Source of the DNA: Gibbula magus
Taxonomy: Eukaryota; Mollusca; Gastropoda; Trochida; Trochidae
Direction: 5' to 3'
NCBI GenBank assembly: GCA_936450465.1
Contig: OW388293.1
Location: 44,990,482-45,054,481 of the forward strand
Length of the DNA stretch: 64,000 nt
Part shown: positions 43,690 through 54,528 of the stretch, one piece after another
Position numbering within the stretch: position 1 is the stretch's first letter
Layout of the letters: the number at the start of each line of letters is the position of its first letter
Program-made: the position numbers and the translations under genes
Notes under the pieces: model-generated
What the model saw: only the letters and a program-made list of their open reading frames with translations
Told to the model about the DNA's origin: nothing
Databases searched by the model: none

Positions 43690-46333
43690 CTATATGCCAG
43701 TAGGACCACTGTGACATGCTGTTCCTATGTCATGACCGCTGCTACCACAAGGAGCGCCAATACCATGGTTGGCACCCCCGCCGTGTGACACTCCCCCACT
43801 GTGTATAGCATCCGTCCCATGGAACATACCGAAGCTATGACTGCCGCTTGTATGGCTTGCCATTCCGAACCCATGGCCACCGCCATGACTGAACGACATT
43901 CCGTGGTTGGAGTTCCATACAGGAGGGGATATACTGAAAATGAAAGATTGTGTAAATTTGGTAAACTATACATTGCATTGAATTACCTTTTATACGTACT
44001 TCAATTTTGTGATGAATGTTTGTCTTTGACTTGTATATAAGAATGTTGGTATGCAAACTTAAGACATTTGTTTGTTTTTAGAACCTCCATCTTGTGAATG
44101 AAATCATAACGATTAAGAAAAGAAATCGACTATTGAATTAAGACATAAACTATACGAAGCTTTTAATTTCAAATGGTTGAATTGTAAATTATTAACCAAA
44201 CATTAACATTCTCTCTCACAGACCTAGACCAAGAAACCTGACAAAGCAAGTCTAAAAAAACATTGACAATTCTAGATCCCGTCATCTTTCACAATGCTTA
44301 TATTTCAAGTCAAATGCAGAATGGTGTAGGGAGTTAATGCTGTCAGGCTTCCTGGGACAGTTCAATATGATACCAATAAGGAATGGTAGAGGAAATATGT
44401 ATCTTTATGTCCAACTTATTTAAACAACATTCATTCAAGTCCCTTCATTCTGTAGATCAAACAATTTGCATACAATTATTAGTTTTCATGGTTTAATTTC
44501 TTTTTCTTCATTCGTTTGTTTGTATCTGTAAACATGTAACAAAATATTGCACATCCGAGATATTATCAAATATACAAAAACGTTTTCCACGTTAAATTCA
44601 GTCTATAAGTATATTCAAACCAACGTTGATTGAGGTTGATACCTGGTATTTGCAAGGATAGTTCATTTTCGTTATCGTCCAAGGAGATAGGTTGTAAACG
44701 AAATCATTATTTTAAAATTAAATCTTTCAACAGCCTTTCATTGGGTACCTGGAAGGTCCAGCTCCATACCCCGATGTGTACGGGTACATTGGGCCGGTGT
44801 TGTGGAAACGGCGTCGGTTACACAGACAGAGGCAGATCACCAGAGCTACAACGAAGACGGCGACGAACACGACGGGAAGCGCTATAGACAGGATGAGCCA
44901 CGTGTTCTCAAAGGATTCCCGTCTCTCATCGAACGTCTCTTTGTTGTCCTCGAACGCTGAATGTAAATGGTAAGATATGCAGATATTTCGTGTCTCTGTT
45001 TTATTGAAGCTCTGTTTGTTGTCCTCGAACGCTGAATGTAAAATGGTAAGACAAAGATATAACGTGTCTCTGTTTTATTGAACGTCTCTTTGTTGTCCTC
45101 GAACGCTGAATGTAAATGGTAAGACATAAAGTTATAACGTGTCTCTGTTTTATTGAACGTGTGTATGTTGTCCTCGAACGCTGAATGTAAATGGTAAGAC
45201 ACAGTTATAACCTGTTTCTGTTTGAAGAATGATATAACGTGACCTAGCTTTCATTTTACGCCTCTTTGTGTTCTTGTAACGGTAAGAAATACAATGCAAG
45301 ATTGAAAACTAATGTGTCCCTGCTTTCATTCCACGCTCGATTGTTTAAGTGTAAGGATTACAATAAACAATTGCTAGGATAATACCATGACATCTCAAAA
45401 GTTTCCCTGTTCCCATCGAATGCCTGTCTAATTTCTTCGAATGATAGTCCGTCGACATTATGGTAAAATCCTGGCTTATTTCTGAATGACATTTGTGTTA
45501 CATACTTGTTTTAGTGTTACCTATGTAGAATGGTGTGGCATTTGCAGAATAAAGAAAGTGTATATTCATGATAAGTATTGTCTTCATTCTTCATCATACA
45601 AACTGCAAGAATGTCACTCAAATATTTGGCAATGTACACGAGTACACATGACAGCTTAAAGGGGTGTTAGTGATAATAATTGGTTTAGATTCTGTTCAAA
45701 TTATTAACATTTAATAGTCACAAAAAATTATAAAGTAACAAATGTTTGGGGTCAAAGAAATGGAATTTTCATGCGAAACAGCTAACTATGGCGATTGTTA
45801 AGATTTGACTCACGTATTTTACCTAGCCAATTCAAGGTTGCTGACCCGAGACAGTGTAAACACACAGGGTAGAGTCACGCCAAGTGTGACAATACTTCGT
45901 GAACAAATGAGAGTTAGTAAGATATATAAATGAAACATATGTGAGTTATATATAGATTAGAATTGAAAAACAAATATGCTACTCACATATATGAATAAAT
46001 TTATCTGTCAAATATGTGTTTGTAATGAAAACATAGTAATATAAATGAAAATGGTAGTACAGATTTATAATAACGTGACATTGTAAATAGAAATTTGGTC
46101 TCTTCACCACTTATATATATTTTAAAAAATGAAATCTGAAAGTATCAGCGTACGTATTTGTTTGTTCGTTGGGTTCACAATGACGAGAAGACAACTTCTG
46201 ATCTCTTAAGGGGTTTAGATTTCAGAATTCATTCAATGCCGGATTAAAACACAACCTCAATGTGTTAGTTTTTCAACCATTTCGTATGATTTTTGCTAAA
46301 CATTTCGTACTCACCATTCTGAAACTCGTCCAT
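43690..46333 (-). CDS. Small transmembrane protein with His/Gly/Ser-rich tail, tandem family member C
   Basis: Exons 46333-46315, 44956-44749 and 43933-43690, phases 1 and 2, about 156 aa. Exon 1 is only MDEFQN, with a GTGAGT donor. Exon 2 begins AFEDNKETFDERRESFENTW, with Phe every seventh residue, then a TM helix (LILSIALPVVFVAVFVVALV) and CLCLCNRRRF, and ends GYGAGPS at a GTACCC donor. Exon 3 adds ISPPVWNSNHGMSFSHGGG, continues His/Gly/Ser-rich and ends HSGPTGI. Without the last splice it would end SRYPMKGC. The matching phases, the Cys-rich inner face and the phase-2 switch to a far exon tie it to A and B. Extra copies of the exon-2 acceptor lie just upstream. Confidence 0.75.
44945..45202. 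repeat. Four ~75-bp tandem copies of an exon start with its splice acceptor
   Basis: On the minus strand ACATTCAG followed by CGTTCGAGGACAACA occurs at about 44956, 45030, 45105 and 45179, spaced 74-75 bp. The copy nearest 44956 leads into the true exon 2 of member C. The others continue ...TTCAATAAAACAGAGACACG into the next copy. A long frame over the array is a by-product. Confidence 0.9.
45375..45475 (-). pseudogene. Relic exon of the tandem transmembrane family
   Basis: After an acceptor-like GCCAG the frame reads VDGLSFEEIRQAFDGNRETF and EMSW, then soon stops. FDGLSF recalls member A exon 1 and AFDGNRETFEMSW recalls member C exon 2 (TFDERRESFENTW). No TM segment follows. It is probably a partial duplicate, or a skipped exon whose donor (GTATTA) is out of phase with C. 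Confidence 0.5.
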
Positions 46334-46566
46334 TTCAAATGAATGCTTCGTGGTTTATATTGACGACAGTCTAGGTGAACCGCATCATGAAGCCTACATC
46401 CTTCTTGTCAGTCTATTTGTACTGGTATTCAGTCAAGCCTCCTCAGGTAGGCATTCCTGACTCTTTTCACAGATTTACTTCACTTGAGTGAGTGCAGAGT
46501 AATTTATTATTTAAGGCCGTTTGGGCACTCTACTTATTATAGCCATTTGTAGCTTACTTTTCTTGA

Positions 46567-46822
46567 AGTGATCGAGATATTTTGGGGTTTGACGCAGTTT
46601 CTTGAGTGTTTCGTTTATATCACGACTGCAATATTATTTTTTCAGAGGAACCATTGTGGCTATGCATTGCGAGCAGTGACTAGAACTAGGGAACCATTGG
46701 TGGTATTGCGACATTCAGTGTAGTATAACATCCATACCTTACTGCATGTTCAGCTGTTCTCTCCGGCAAAATTGCTGAGTTCCTTGCGTGAGTCGAACCC
46801 CGGACCTATTGATTCGATACCG
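46567..46822 (-). mobile_element. tRNA-derived SINE, degenerate copy 3
   Basis: Shows GGGGTTTGACGCAGTTTCTT, TATCACGACTGC, ACATTCAGTGTAGTATAAC and GAGTCGAACCCCGGACC, the order of the better copies, with many substitutions. It is an older insertion. Confidence 0.75.
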
Positions 46823-47039
46823 TATGCGCTTTCCTATCCCTTGTACTTCACTTGGAGCCTATATGATATACAAACTGTTGAAGTGATCAGAACCTCAATA
46901 ACTTGTACAATATATATTGTGTTTGAAATCTGAATTTTCTTCGTATTTTTAATAATACTCTTTTAGTGTGGAATACATATTTCCACCTGAAAAATAAACT
47001 GTTTTTCTCCTCGAATGATGTTCTTTTGATCGTTTCGAT

Positions 47040-47352
47040 GGAGGTAAGGCGAGGTGAAATGGGGTTTAACGCTTCTTTCAAGAGTATTTCACTTATATCG
47101 CGGCTGCTAGTATTATGGCAGGGAGAAAGCCTGCAACGCCATGTGACAATGCATTGCGGTGAAACCTGCTATCATCGGCTGGAACTAGCAAACCAAGGGT
47201 GGCACTACGCTGAAATTCAGTGTAGCATTGCACCCATACCTTACTGTGTGGAGCAGTTCTCTACTGCAAACATACCGGTAGTTGCCATGCCCTTGGCGGA
47301 ATCGAACCCTGGGCCTCTTGATCCTAGTCGAACTCACTAACCACTGCGCTAT
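47040..47352 (-). mobile_element. tRNA-derived SINE, copy 4
   Basis: GGGGTTTAACGCTTCTTTCAAG to GCGGAATCGAACCCTGGGCC and then CTAACCACTGCGCTATC, the complement of an A-box region, so the whole Pol III head is present at the right end. Similar in quality to copy 1. Confidence 0.85.
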
Positions 47353-47449
47353 CTAAAATGTTATGCTGTGGGAGCGTTACTATCATTTGACTGAATTAAT
47401 CACTCTCGACATGAGAAAATTCGATTTTGTGACAGATGTCTTCCAAGAA

Positions 47450-48060
47450 AATAGAGCCATGGGCTCTGTAGCTCATCAGGATTTATATTGTTATAATAAA
47501 TTTTCTCAGGTTGTTCTAGAGCTTTTCTTACTGGAGAAGATGATGAAAATAGGTTTTAAGGGTTTTGATCCCTGTGAACATATTTGGGGTCATGGGGTAA
47601 CCAACTCTCTACAATTCAGTATCCCTTTTGTCAAAGCATCTGTACACAACATTTCAGCTTTCTAGACCTTTTGGTACTGGAGAAGAAGATGAAAATAAGT
47701 TTTTAAGGTCCTGACCCCTGTAACCCTATTTGGGGTCATGGGGTCACCAAATCTACAATTTAGAATCCCTATTGGCCATGGAGTCTTTACACAACATTTC
47801 AGCTCTCTAGACCTTTTGGAACTGGAGAAGAAGATGAAAATAGGTTTTTAAGGTCCTGACCCCTGTAACCCAATTTGAGGTCACAGGGTCACGAAATCTA
47901 CAATTTAGAATCCCATTGGCCAAGGAGTCTACACATAAAATTTCAGCTCTCTAGAGTTATTGGTTATGGAGAAGAAGTCGAAAAAATGAAAGGTTTACAT
48001 TACAGGGACACCATGCCATGTCATAAGCCCATTGGGCCTTTCAGGCCTAATGAGCTAAAA
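47450..48060. repeat. Interspersed repeat with internal ~150-bp tandem units
   Basis: Begins with GGGCTCTGTAGCTCATCAGG and ends near GCCCATTGGGCC and CAGGCCTAATGAGCTAAAA. Between them a unit with GGTCCTGACCCCTGTAACCC, GGGGTCACCAAATCTACAAT and TTTCAGCTCTCTAGA recurs about three times. Similar opening words occur at 58620-58650. Frames inside (e.g. 47363-47665) are not convincing genes. Confidence 0.7.
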
Positions 48061-51000
48061 ATGACTCAAGTTGACATTTAAGAAATCTGGACTGAATGTG
48101 TAATGGTACAGATTCAGTACAGTTCAAGCAGTTAAGTTAAATAAATGCTTCTTTTTTCGAGGGTTCATTTAATTTAACACTGATCAGATTTCTTATCAGA
48201 AAACTTTGGCTGGTGAAAAATTGTGTTGGTACTTAAATTTTTTACCATGTGTATTATAGTGCATCACACTGTAATACCAACAGTTTCCATGATGATGTGG
48301 GAAGAAAAGAAACAAATATAAAGGCATTTCATTTTGTTCACCTTTATTTGAATAAATTAAACATCTTGAATCAAAATTTCATTTGATTGCAAACAAGTGT
48401 TCGTTGCTAAAACCGAGTAACTGTCAATACTAGGGCATCTTCAAGGGAACGTCTGGTAATCTTTTGTTAAACATTTGATATTTAATTTTTTATAAAATAT
48501 AAAATAATTTTCTATAATTAAGTCAAAACATCTCATTGTTTTTAGATCACGACCAATTTTATGCATGATTTTAAAACACATGCACAATGGATAAACTCAA
48601 GATTCTAAACAATTTAATTTCGTAAGCTTTCCTTCAAATTCATTTTGCATCATCTAACAAGTACTTAAGTACATCAACATATAAATGTCACATAGAAAAA
48701 ATGGTATACATACAACATAATGCTACAAGATTGCATATGAGGAGGTTATTAGTGCAGAATGAAACTGTGCTTAAATCTTCAACACCTTATTAAGAGAAGA
48801 TCTGACCAAGATGGTGTTATGTTGGAAACAACATCTTGTAAATCCTGGTATAGGTCGTTTAACGTAAAACTATACTCCTAATTGACTAATATGATGAAGA
48901 ATGAATGTTTTTCATAGCAAGTATATGTAATCTTTTTGATGAAAACATAAAATTCTGAAAAACGAGTATCATGTACATAATTTGAGCACTTTAAGATTAC
49001 ATATAGCAATTTATGAGATGACATGTTGTCATGAAATGATAGTTACAAACCAAACATGTCACATTCATGTTCCATCATGACACAAAGTGTGCCCTCATTG
49101 TTTTGTTCAAGCAAACTTGAAGCAGGTAACGTCTCTAAAAAATATGACGATAAAACTTACTTTTAAGAAATTTGATAAAATAAAATTGAAGTCACTGCAG
49201 ATTTTCAACTTAAGTGTTATCTCATTTAACAACCTTCAAACATGCAGTAAAAAAACAATTCTAAATAAATGTAAACTTACTTATTTAGTTATAGCCATTG
49301 TTGTTTTTCACAACCACATAAAACGATATTTATTCTTGGAATACCATTAATGAGACAAAAGTGATACTCATTAAAGAAGGTCTACTCAGATTCGGAAAAA
49401 TAATCTTCAATGAAAATTATTCAATATTAAATAACAAAATTTGCAAGAAATAATAAACTGTTGCCCATTAAAGTTGTCATCCATATTGCATACCTTATAA
49501 TCACAATGTTTACACAAAGGAGATGATGATCTTCATGTACATGAGCAGGTTTGAATCTAACACAACCATTGGTTTATTTCATCCACATTTAGTTGGGAGC
49601 AAAAATAATTGTTCACATAGAAATCCCTCTATTTACAGAGTACATACATAAAATATATGGAAACTATATGCTTATTAACAACGAATTGGAGTATTAAGAT
49701 GACGACAATGAAGATTTTTCCCATCACCAAATGAATTTCTACCATAGAACTACACTGTAAAATAAACATCTGTCTCGGGGATCCTTGAAGTTTTAATAGC
49801 ATGTGTGCATTGTCATTCGGGAGTTACCTCCCCTGACCTGCTGGTGCATGTTTGAAGATCTTATACAAGGAACAGTTACAGTTTTTCTAATTCAATTGAA
49901 CAATGAAAATTGTAGGAACTATTGCCTTTAGCTTAAGTGTCTTATACCTCAAAGAGGTATATTTTCCAATTGAAAGAGGTCTTACAAAATGGAAATGAAA
50001 TGTTACCAATTGCAAAAGAATCCTCCACAATCAATAAATAGTTCTAAAACGAAGGTTATGTTTCGGTTAAGCCCTGACACAGATAAATTTTTCGTTGAAT
50101 TATTGAAAGGTGTTCACACTAAAATGGCAGTTTTCTACGACCTTTGATAATCGGGCGCAAAAAAACTATATGTGCCCTTATGCTATTATTTTTCATTAAT
50201 TTTAGCAATAAAGTTCAGATATTAAAATTTTGTTTTAAAACATATATATGCAAAAACAAGGGTTTACGTTTTTTACACAAACATACCCCATACTGTCCCT
50301 TAGCAACATACAAACGATGCCCATGTTTTCTGCTATACTGAAAGTGTTTTTTGATTTATATACGGTTTAACAGATTTAACAAGAGCTAAACAACAGCAAT
50401 ACTGAATTGGGTTTTTATGCATTTAACAAGTGGCTGTAAACATTTAAACAGTGAGGAAGTAATGAATATTATTTACATACATGCATACATATACTTATGA
50501 AAATAGAAACACAGATGTTTAAAATAGTAACATTTTGTCTTTACACTATGACACATTTACAGTCATTTAACATGAAAAATATATTTGTAAAACATAATAT
50601 TTTGAAATTGTAGCGTGTCCAAAACATAAAATATCTTAACTTAGTAAACACTAAGATACATAACATATACATTACAAACTGATACAATGCTTGACACTGA
50701 TACAAGCAAATCATTATGGGAAATTATCAATAAATTATCATTGAAAAAAATAAGCTTCTACAAAATAAGTAAATTTAAATGAAAACATCTAAGCGAGTAC
50801 TATTCATAAAAGAATTTCTAAACTTAAAATATTTAGCTGAAAGACACTTCAACATTAAATTGTTCTGGCAAGATTTGTCATTATACATGCTATGAATTGG
50901 TAAATCTATGGCATATTTTCGGTAACACAGGGTCTCTACACTCATAATCCTTGGGATATTTCACATGGAAAACCTGAATTATCTGCCCTTGATTCTAGTT

Positions 51001-54000
51001 ATGAAAATAACAACAAATTAGTAAATTTGTCTCCCTTAGTTATCCGTCAAATCACCTTAGAAACATCAAACAAATACTTTTTTTTAGAGTTATGCTCTGG
51101 AAATAAACCCTACCCTTCAAAATGAGAATTTCCAGATTGTTGCCATGGAAACAGATCAAAATCAAATTGAATTTGAAGGATGGAGACATATTGAAACGGC
51201 TTGGCATGAGATAATGGAAGTATGTGTAAGTAAGTTTCAAAACATCCAAACCAATCAATCCATTTATTGTCTTTGAACGTGCCAGGGCACCTGGCCAATT
51301 GCTTGGCAGTAAAACCAAGGGAATGAGCTAGAGTTGAACAGTTTTTCTGATGAAATATCCCAGATGTGATTAAATGTAGCCTATTTTTTATAAATCCTGG
51401 GGGCCTAAGAATGTGTTGGACATCACAGATTAATTAGGGCATGAAAATATTACAATATTCTTAATCATATTTAAGATAATTTAATATCAAATTAAAATTA
51501 AATGAAAATTAACACAATATAATTTCAAAAACAAATGTTTGTCTTTTGCTTACATAAATAAGGATACAAAACATGATTGCATATTGATGTGCATATTAAG
51601 ATATTAACACTAAAATCATTCTTTCTGAAAATATATAGCATAACAATTAAAACACGACCTAAGATAGAACAACCTTGTCTGAAACAACTTCTAAGTTGTT
51701 GAAACAAATCTATACATAAAATTATTAAAATATACACTTAATTGAAATTGTAAATACTATCACAAATGGGATAATAAAACAAATGTCCTAATGATGTTAA
51801 AAGTGAACTAAAAGGACTTTATGTGATTGTTTGCTCATAAAAAAAAAGAGAGAAATATTTACACGACAGAAAGAGGTATAATTCAGTACAATGTACAGTA
51901 GATGAAGGTGTTTGTGCAGATATATGTTACACACTTGAATATACAGCCCACTAACAGCCCAATTGAACCATCTATCCTAACTGAAGCTCTTTCCTTTCGT
52001 ATGCTATACAATCCTTCACACTGCATCAGTCTGAAGCATGACGACTATTTGTAAAGAACTTTAAAATCATACAATGATGCAACCTCCCTGGCAAGGCATA
52101 ACTTCTGCCAATCTCCATTGATGGTTTTGCTTTGTTCATCTTTAATGTGACAGCTCTTCAGCATGCTACATCTGAATGTTATAGTCCAATCAGCAATCTC
52201 TTTACAAAATCCACAGATGGGGGGCAAAAATCAATATGTGGCTTTAAAGGGACACCGCGTCGAGGATATATATGAGATCAGAGTTATCTACCTGTACTGA
52301 TTATCGTGTCTGGTAACGAGTCACAGACCCCCAATTTCAGACAGTTGAAGTAATTAGTATTAGAACTACTGCATGTAAACAGTGAAGCGAAGCGTAACTC
52401 GTTAATGCAATTGACATGTCAGAGACTGGCTGGGGCAGGGGAGGTAACTGAAGAGGACGCTGCAATCAAGATATAGATATAGAACTGCAGCAAATTAGCC
52501 AGTGATGGAGATACGCAGGAATTATGCCTTTTGGGGGAAGGTGATAATGACACTGATGGCGATAATGACACTGATTGAGAGGTTTGAGATATTTTTGAAC
52601 AAAATTGTTTAGTTAAAAAAAAAAGAACTTTTAGAATAGATGGTCTTCATTTATAAAATCTTTACGTTGATTAGAATATGCCTTCTTTGTCAGAATAATA
52701 CATACGGCCGTGTCTTAAGTGAAAGATTAAATTCAGAGTCTTGTCAAACACAGTTACTTTGACTACATTCAACAATTAATTAAGGATAAAAAATAACCTA
52801 AGGAAAAAGATGTAATAGAATGAGACAGATCGTACAAGGAGATTCAAGAGAATAGTTTTATTTTAAAACATACACAATGAAAATATAATGATCAGGGATT
52901 TTAGTATGCAAGAGTTTGTTTTATAATGGACTGAAAAAGATGACATTGTTTTGTGTAACTTAAATAATTAAAAAAAGAGATTTTTCCTTTAATTTAGCAC
53001 TATTGCACTAATATTAAATGGAAGATTTTCCTCAATAGATCATACTCAGTGAGGAGGTTAACTCTTCGGACAGTTTACTCAAGTCATATCTTCCCACATA
53101 ACCTCTGTTCTATTGTACCAGAAATAGAGGATCCTGATTGGTCGAAATCGAGGTTAGTTGTGCAATCAGCAACATTGCTTTACATTCTCTATTCTCTCTA
53201 ATTTGTTCACCTATGCAGTTAAGAATAAGTAAATAATTGCAGAAGATTTCAATTGGAAAGATATGACTGGTAGAAAATAACATACAGTCAGAGCTTGTTT
53301 AACCGGACCCCGTTTATCCAGAAACCCTGCCATCAGCATGGTAGTATTTCATATCCTCTATGTATTTCTTTACAAATGATGATTAGTTCAACCGCACACC
53401 TTGCTATCTGGACGATTTTCAACTGTAACCAAATCGTGTTGGTAAACAGGGCATGACTGTAAGCTAGGGGATTTGAAGTGTGAAATATTGTCCAGTTGTA
53501 ATAAGGCTTAAGTGGGAAGACATGAACAAACTATGAGAGAATGAAGACAAAGATGATTTAAGAACATTATTTTGAAAACTGTGTTAAAGTAAAGTAATTT
53601 GCACAAAAGGATATTTTACTTAACATCTTGGTAACTGAATATTATCACAGAACATTAATACAAAGATTTTGTAACGGCAAAATTAATCTTGTAATGCAAA
53701 TTGATAAACAAAATACTAATATACTTTAAATGTCAAAAATAAAGTAATGTTCAATCGGTAGAAGGTAGTTAAAACTCACACATATCCGCCACAAAAAATA
53801 TGGCACAAATAGGTATCATATTCAATTGCATATACCTAGAGTATTGTTCCGGAAAGAAACTACCGGTAATTTTCAAAGTTCTGTGCTTGCAATGATGAAG
53901 AATTGTTTGTTTTTTAACACATATTTTAGGATAAACATAAGTGCTTCAATCAATGAAATTGAAGCACAAATACATTAATATAAAGAAATAAAAAAAGTAA

Positions 54001-54457
54001 AGTAAAACATTTTGAGCAAATTGTTAACTTTAACATCTATGTTGTGTAAAACTCCTTTAACTTCTCGATGCCATGGTGGATCTCTCAGTTTTTTCTAAAA
54101 CATCTAAAAACTATCTAAAACAATTGTGAACATACTTAATCCTTAAAAGTTAAAAATAAATTCATCAAGTCATAAACAACAAATTTATAGCACAAAAAAT
54201 TCACGAATAAAATGGAATGCTTGTGCAATAAAGTGAAAGGATTCATTAAAAAGAATAAAATTAATGAATAAAAAGCAATTAGTGGGTTGTTATGGTTATG
54301 ATAAAAAAAACAATGTAAAAATGACCAGATAAAAAGTTTTCACAGTTTGCCAGGTTGAGTTTTCATGATTGCTATCAATTGCAAACCTCTCACTTGAATT
54401 TTAAGATATTTCACAAACATGGAAGAAGACGTCAAGAAGATGTCTATGGCACAAATC
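48061..54457. other. 6.4-kb AT-rich stretch 3' of the RAB3IP-like gene
   Basis: Unlike most of the window it holds few recognised repeats (one pogo MITE at 53285) and no gene. Candidate polyadenylation signals on the minus strand are many, e.g. AATAAAGG near 48349. It may be plain intergenic DNA or may contain a long 3' UTR of the RAB3IP-like gene. A 60-codon frame at 52227-52045 has mixed composition but no recognised homology. Confidence 0.4.
53285..53459. mobile_element. pogo/Tigger-type MITE (175 bp)
   Basis: Ends CAGTCAGAGCTTGTTTAAC and (complement) CAGTCATGCCCTGTTTACC, flanked by TA on both sides (53283-53284 and 53460-53461). It contains CCGGACCCCGTTTATCCAGA, typical pogo-like text. 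No transposase. Confidence 0.85.
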
Positions 54458-54528
54458 TCACAAAAGGCCGAGTCGCGCTAGTGCCATCTGGCGTCGCAGT
54501 CGTATGATCTCCATGTAAACATCCTTAT
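54458..54528 (-). CDS. RAB3IP: RAB3IP-like last coding exon
   Basis: 71 bases, phase 1 start, acceptor GTTCCAG, TGA at 54460-54458. [20 protein letters not shown] then GLL. Vertebrate members end in a similar AKLGYF-type motif followed by a few acidic residues, absent here. Confidence 0.94.

Noticed and set aside
44882..45202. 106-codon frame over the 75-bp repeats
   Set aside because: It reads through repeated intron/acceptor units (SYHLHSAFEDN...). Only the last copy leads into a TM helix, in another frame.
52045..52227. 60-codon frame with balanced composition
   Set aside because: No recognised motif, no splice context; chance frame in AT-rich DNA or part of a long UTR.
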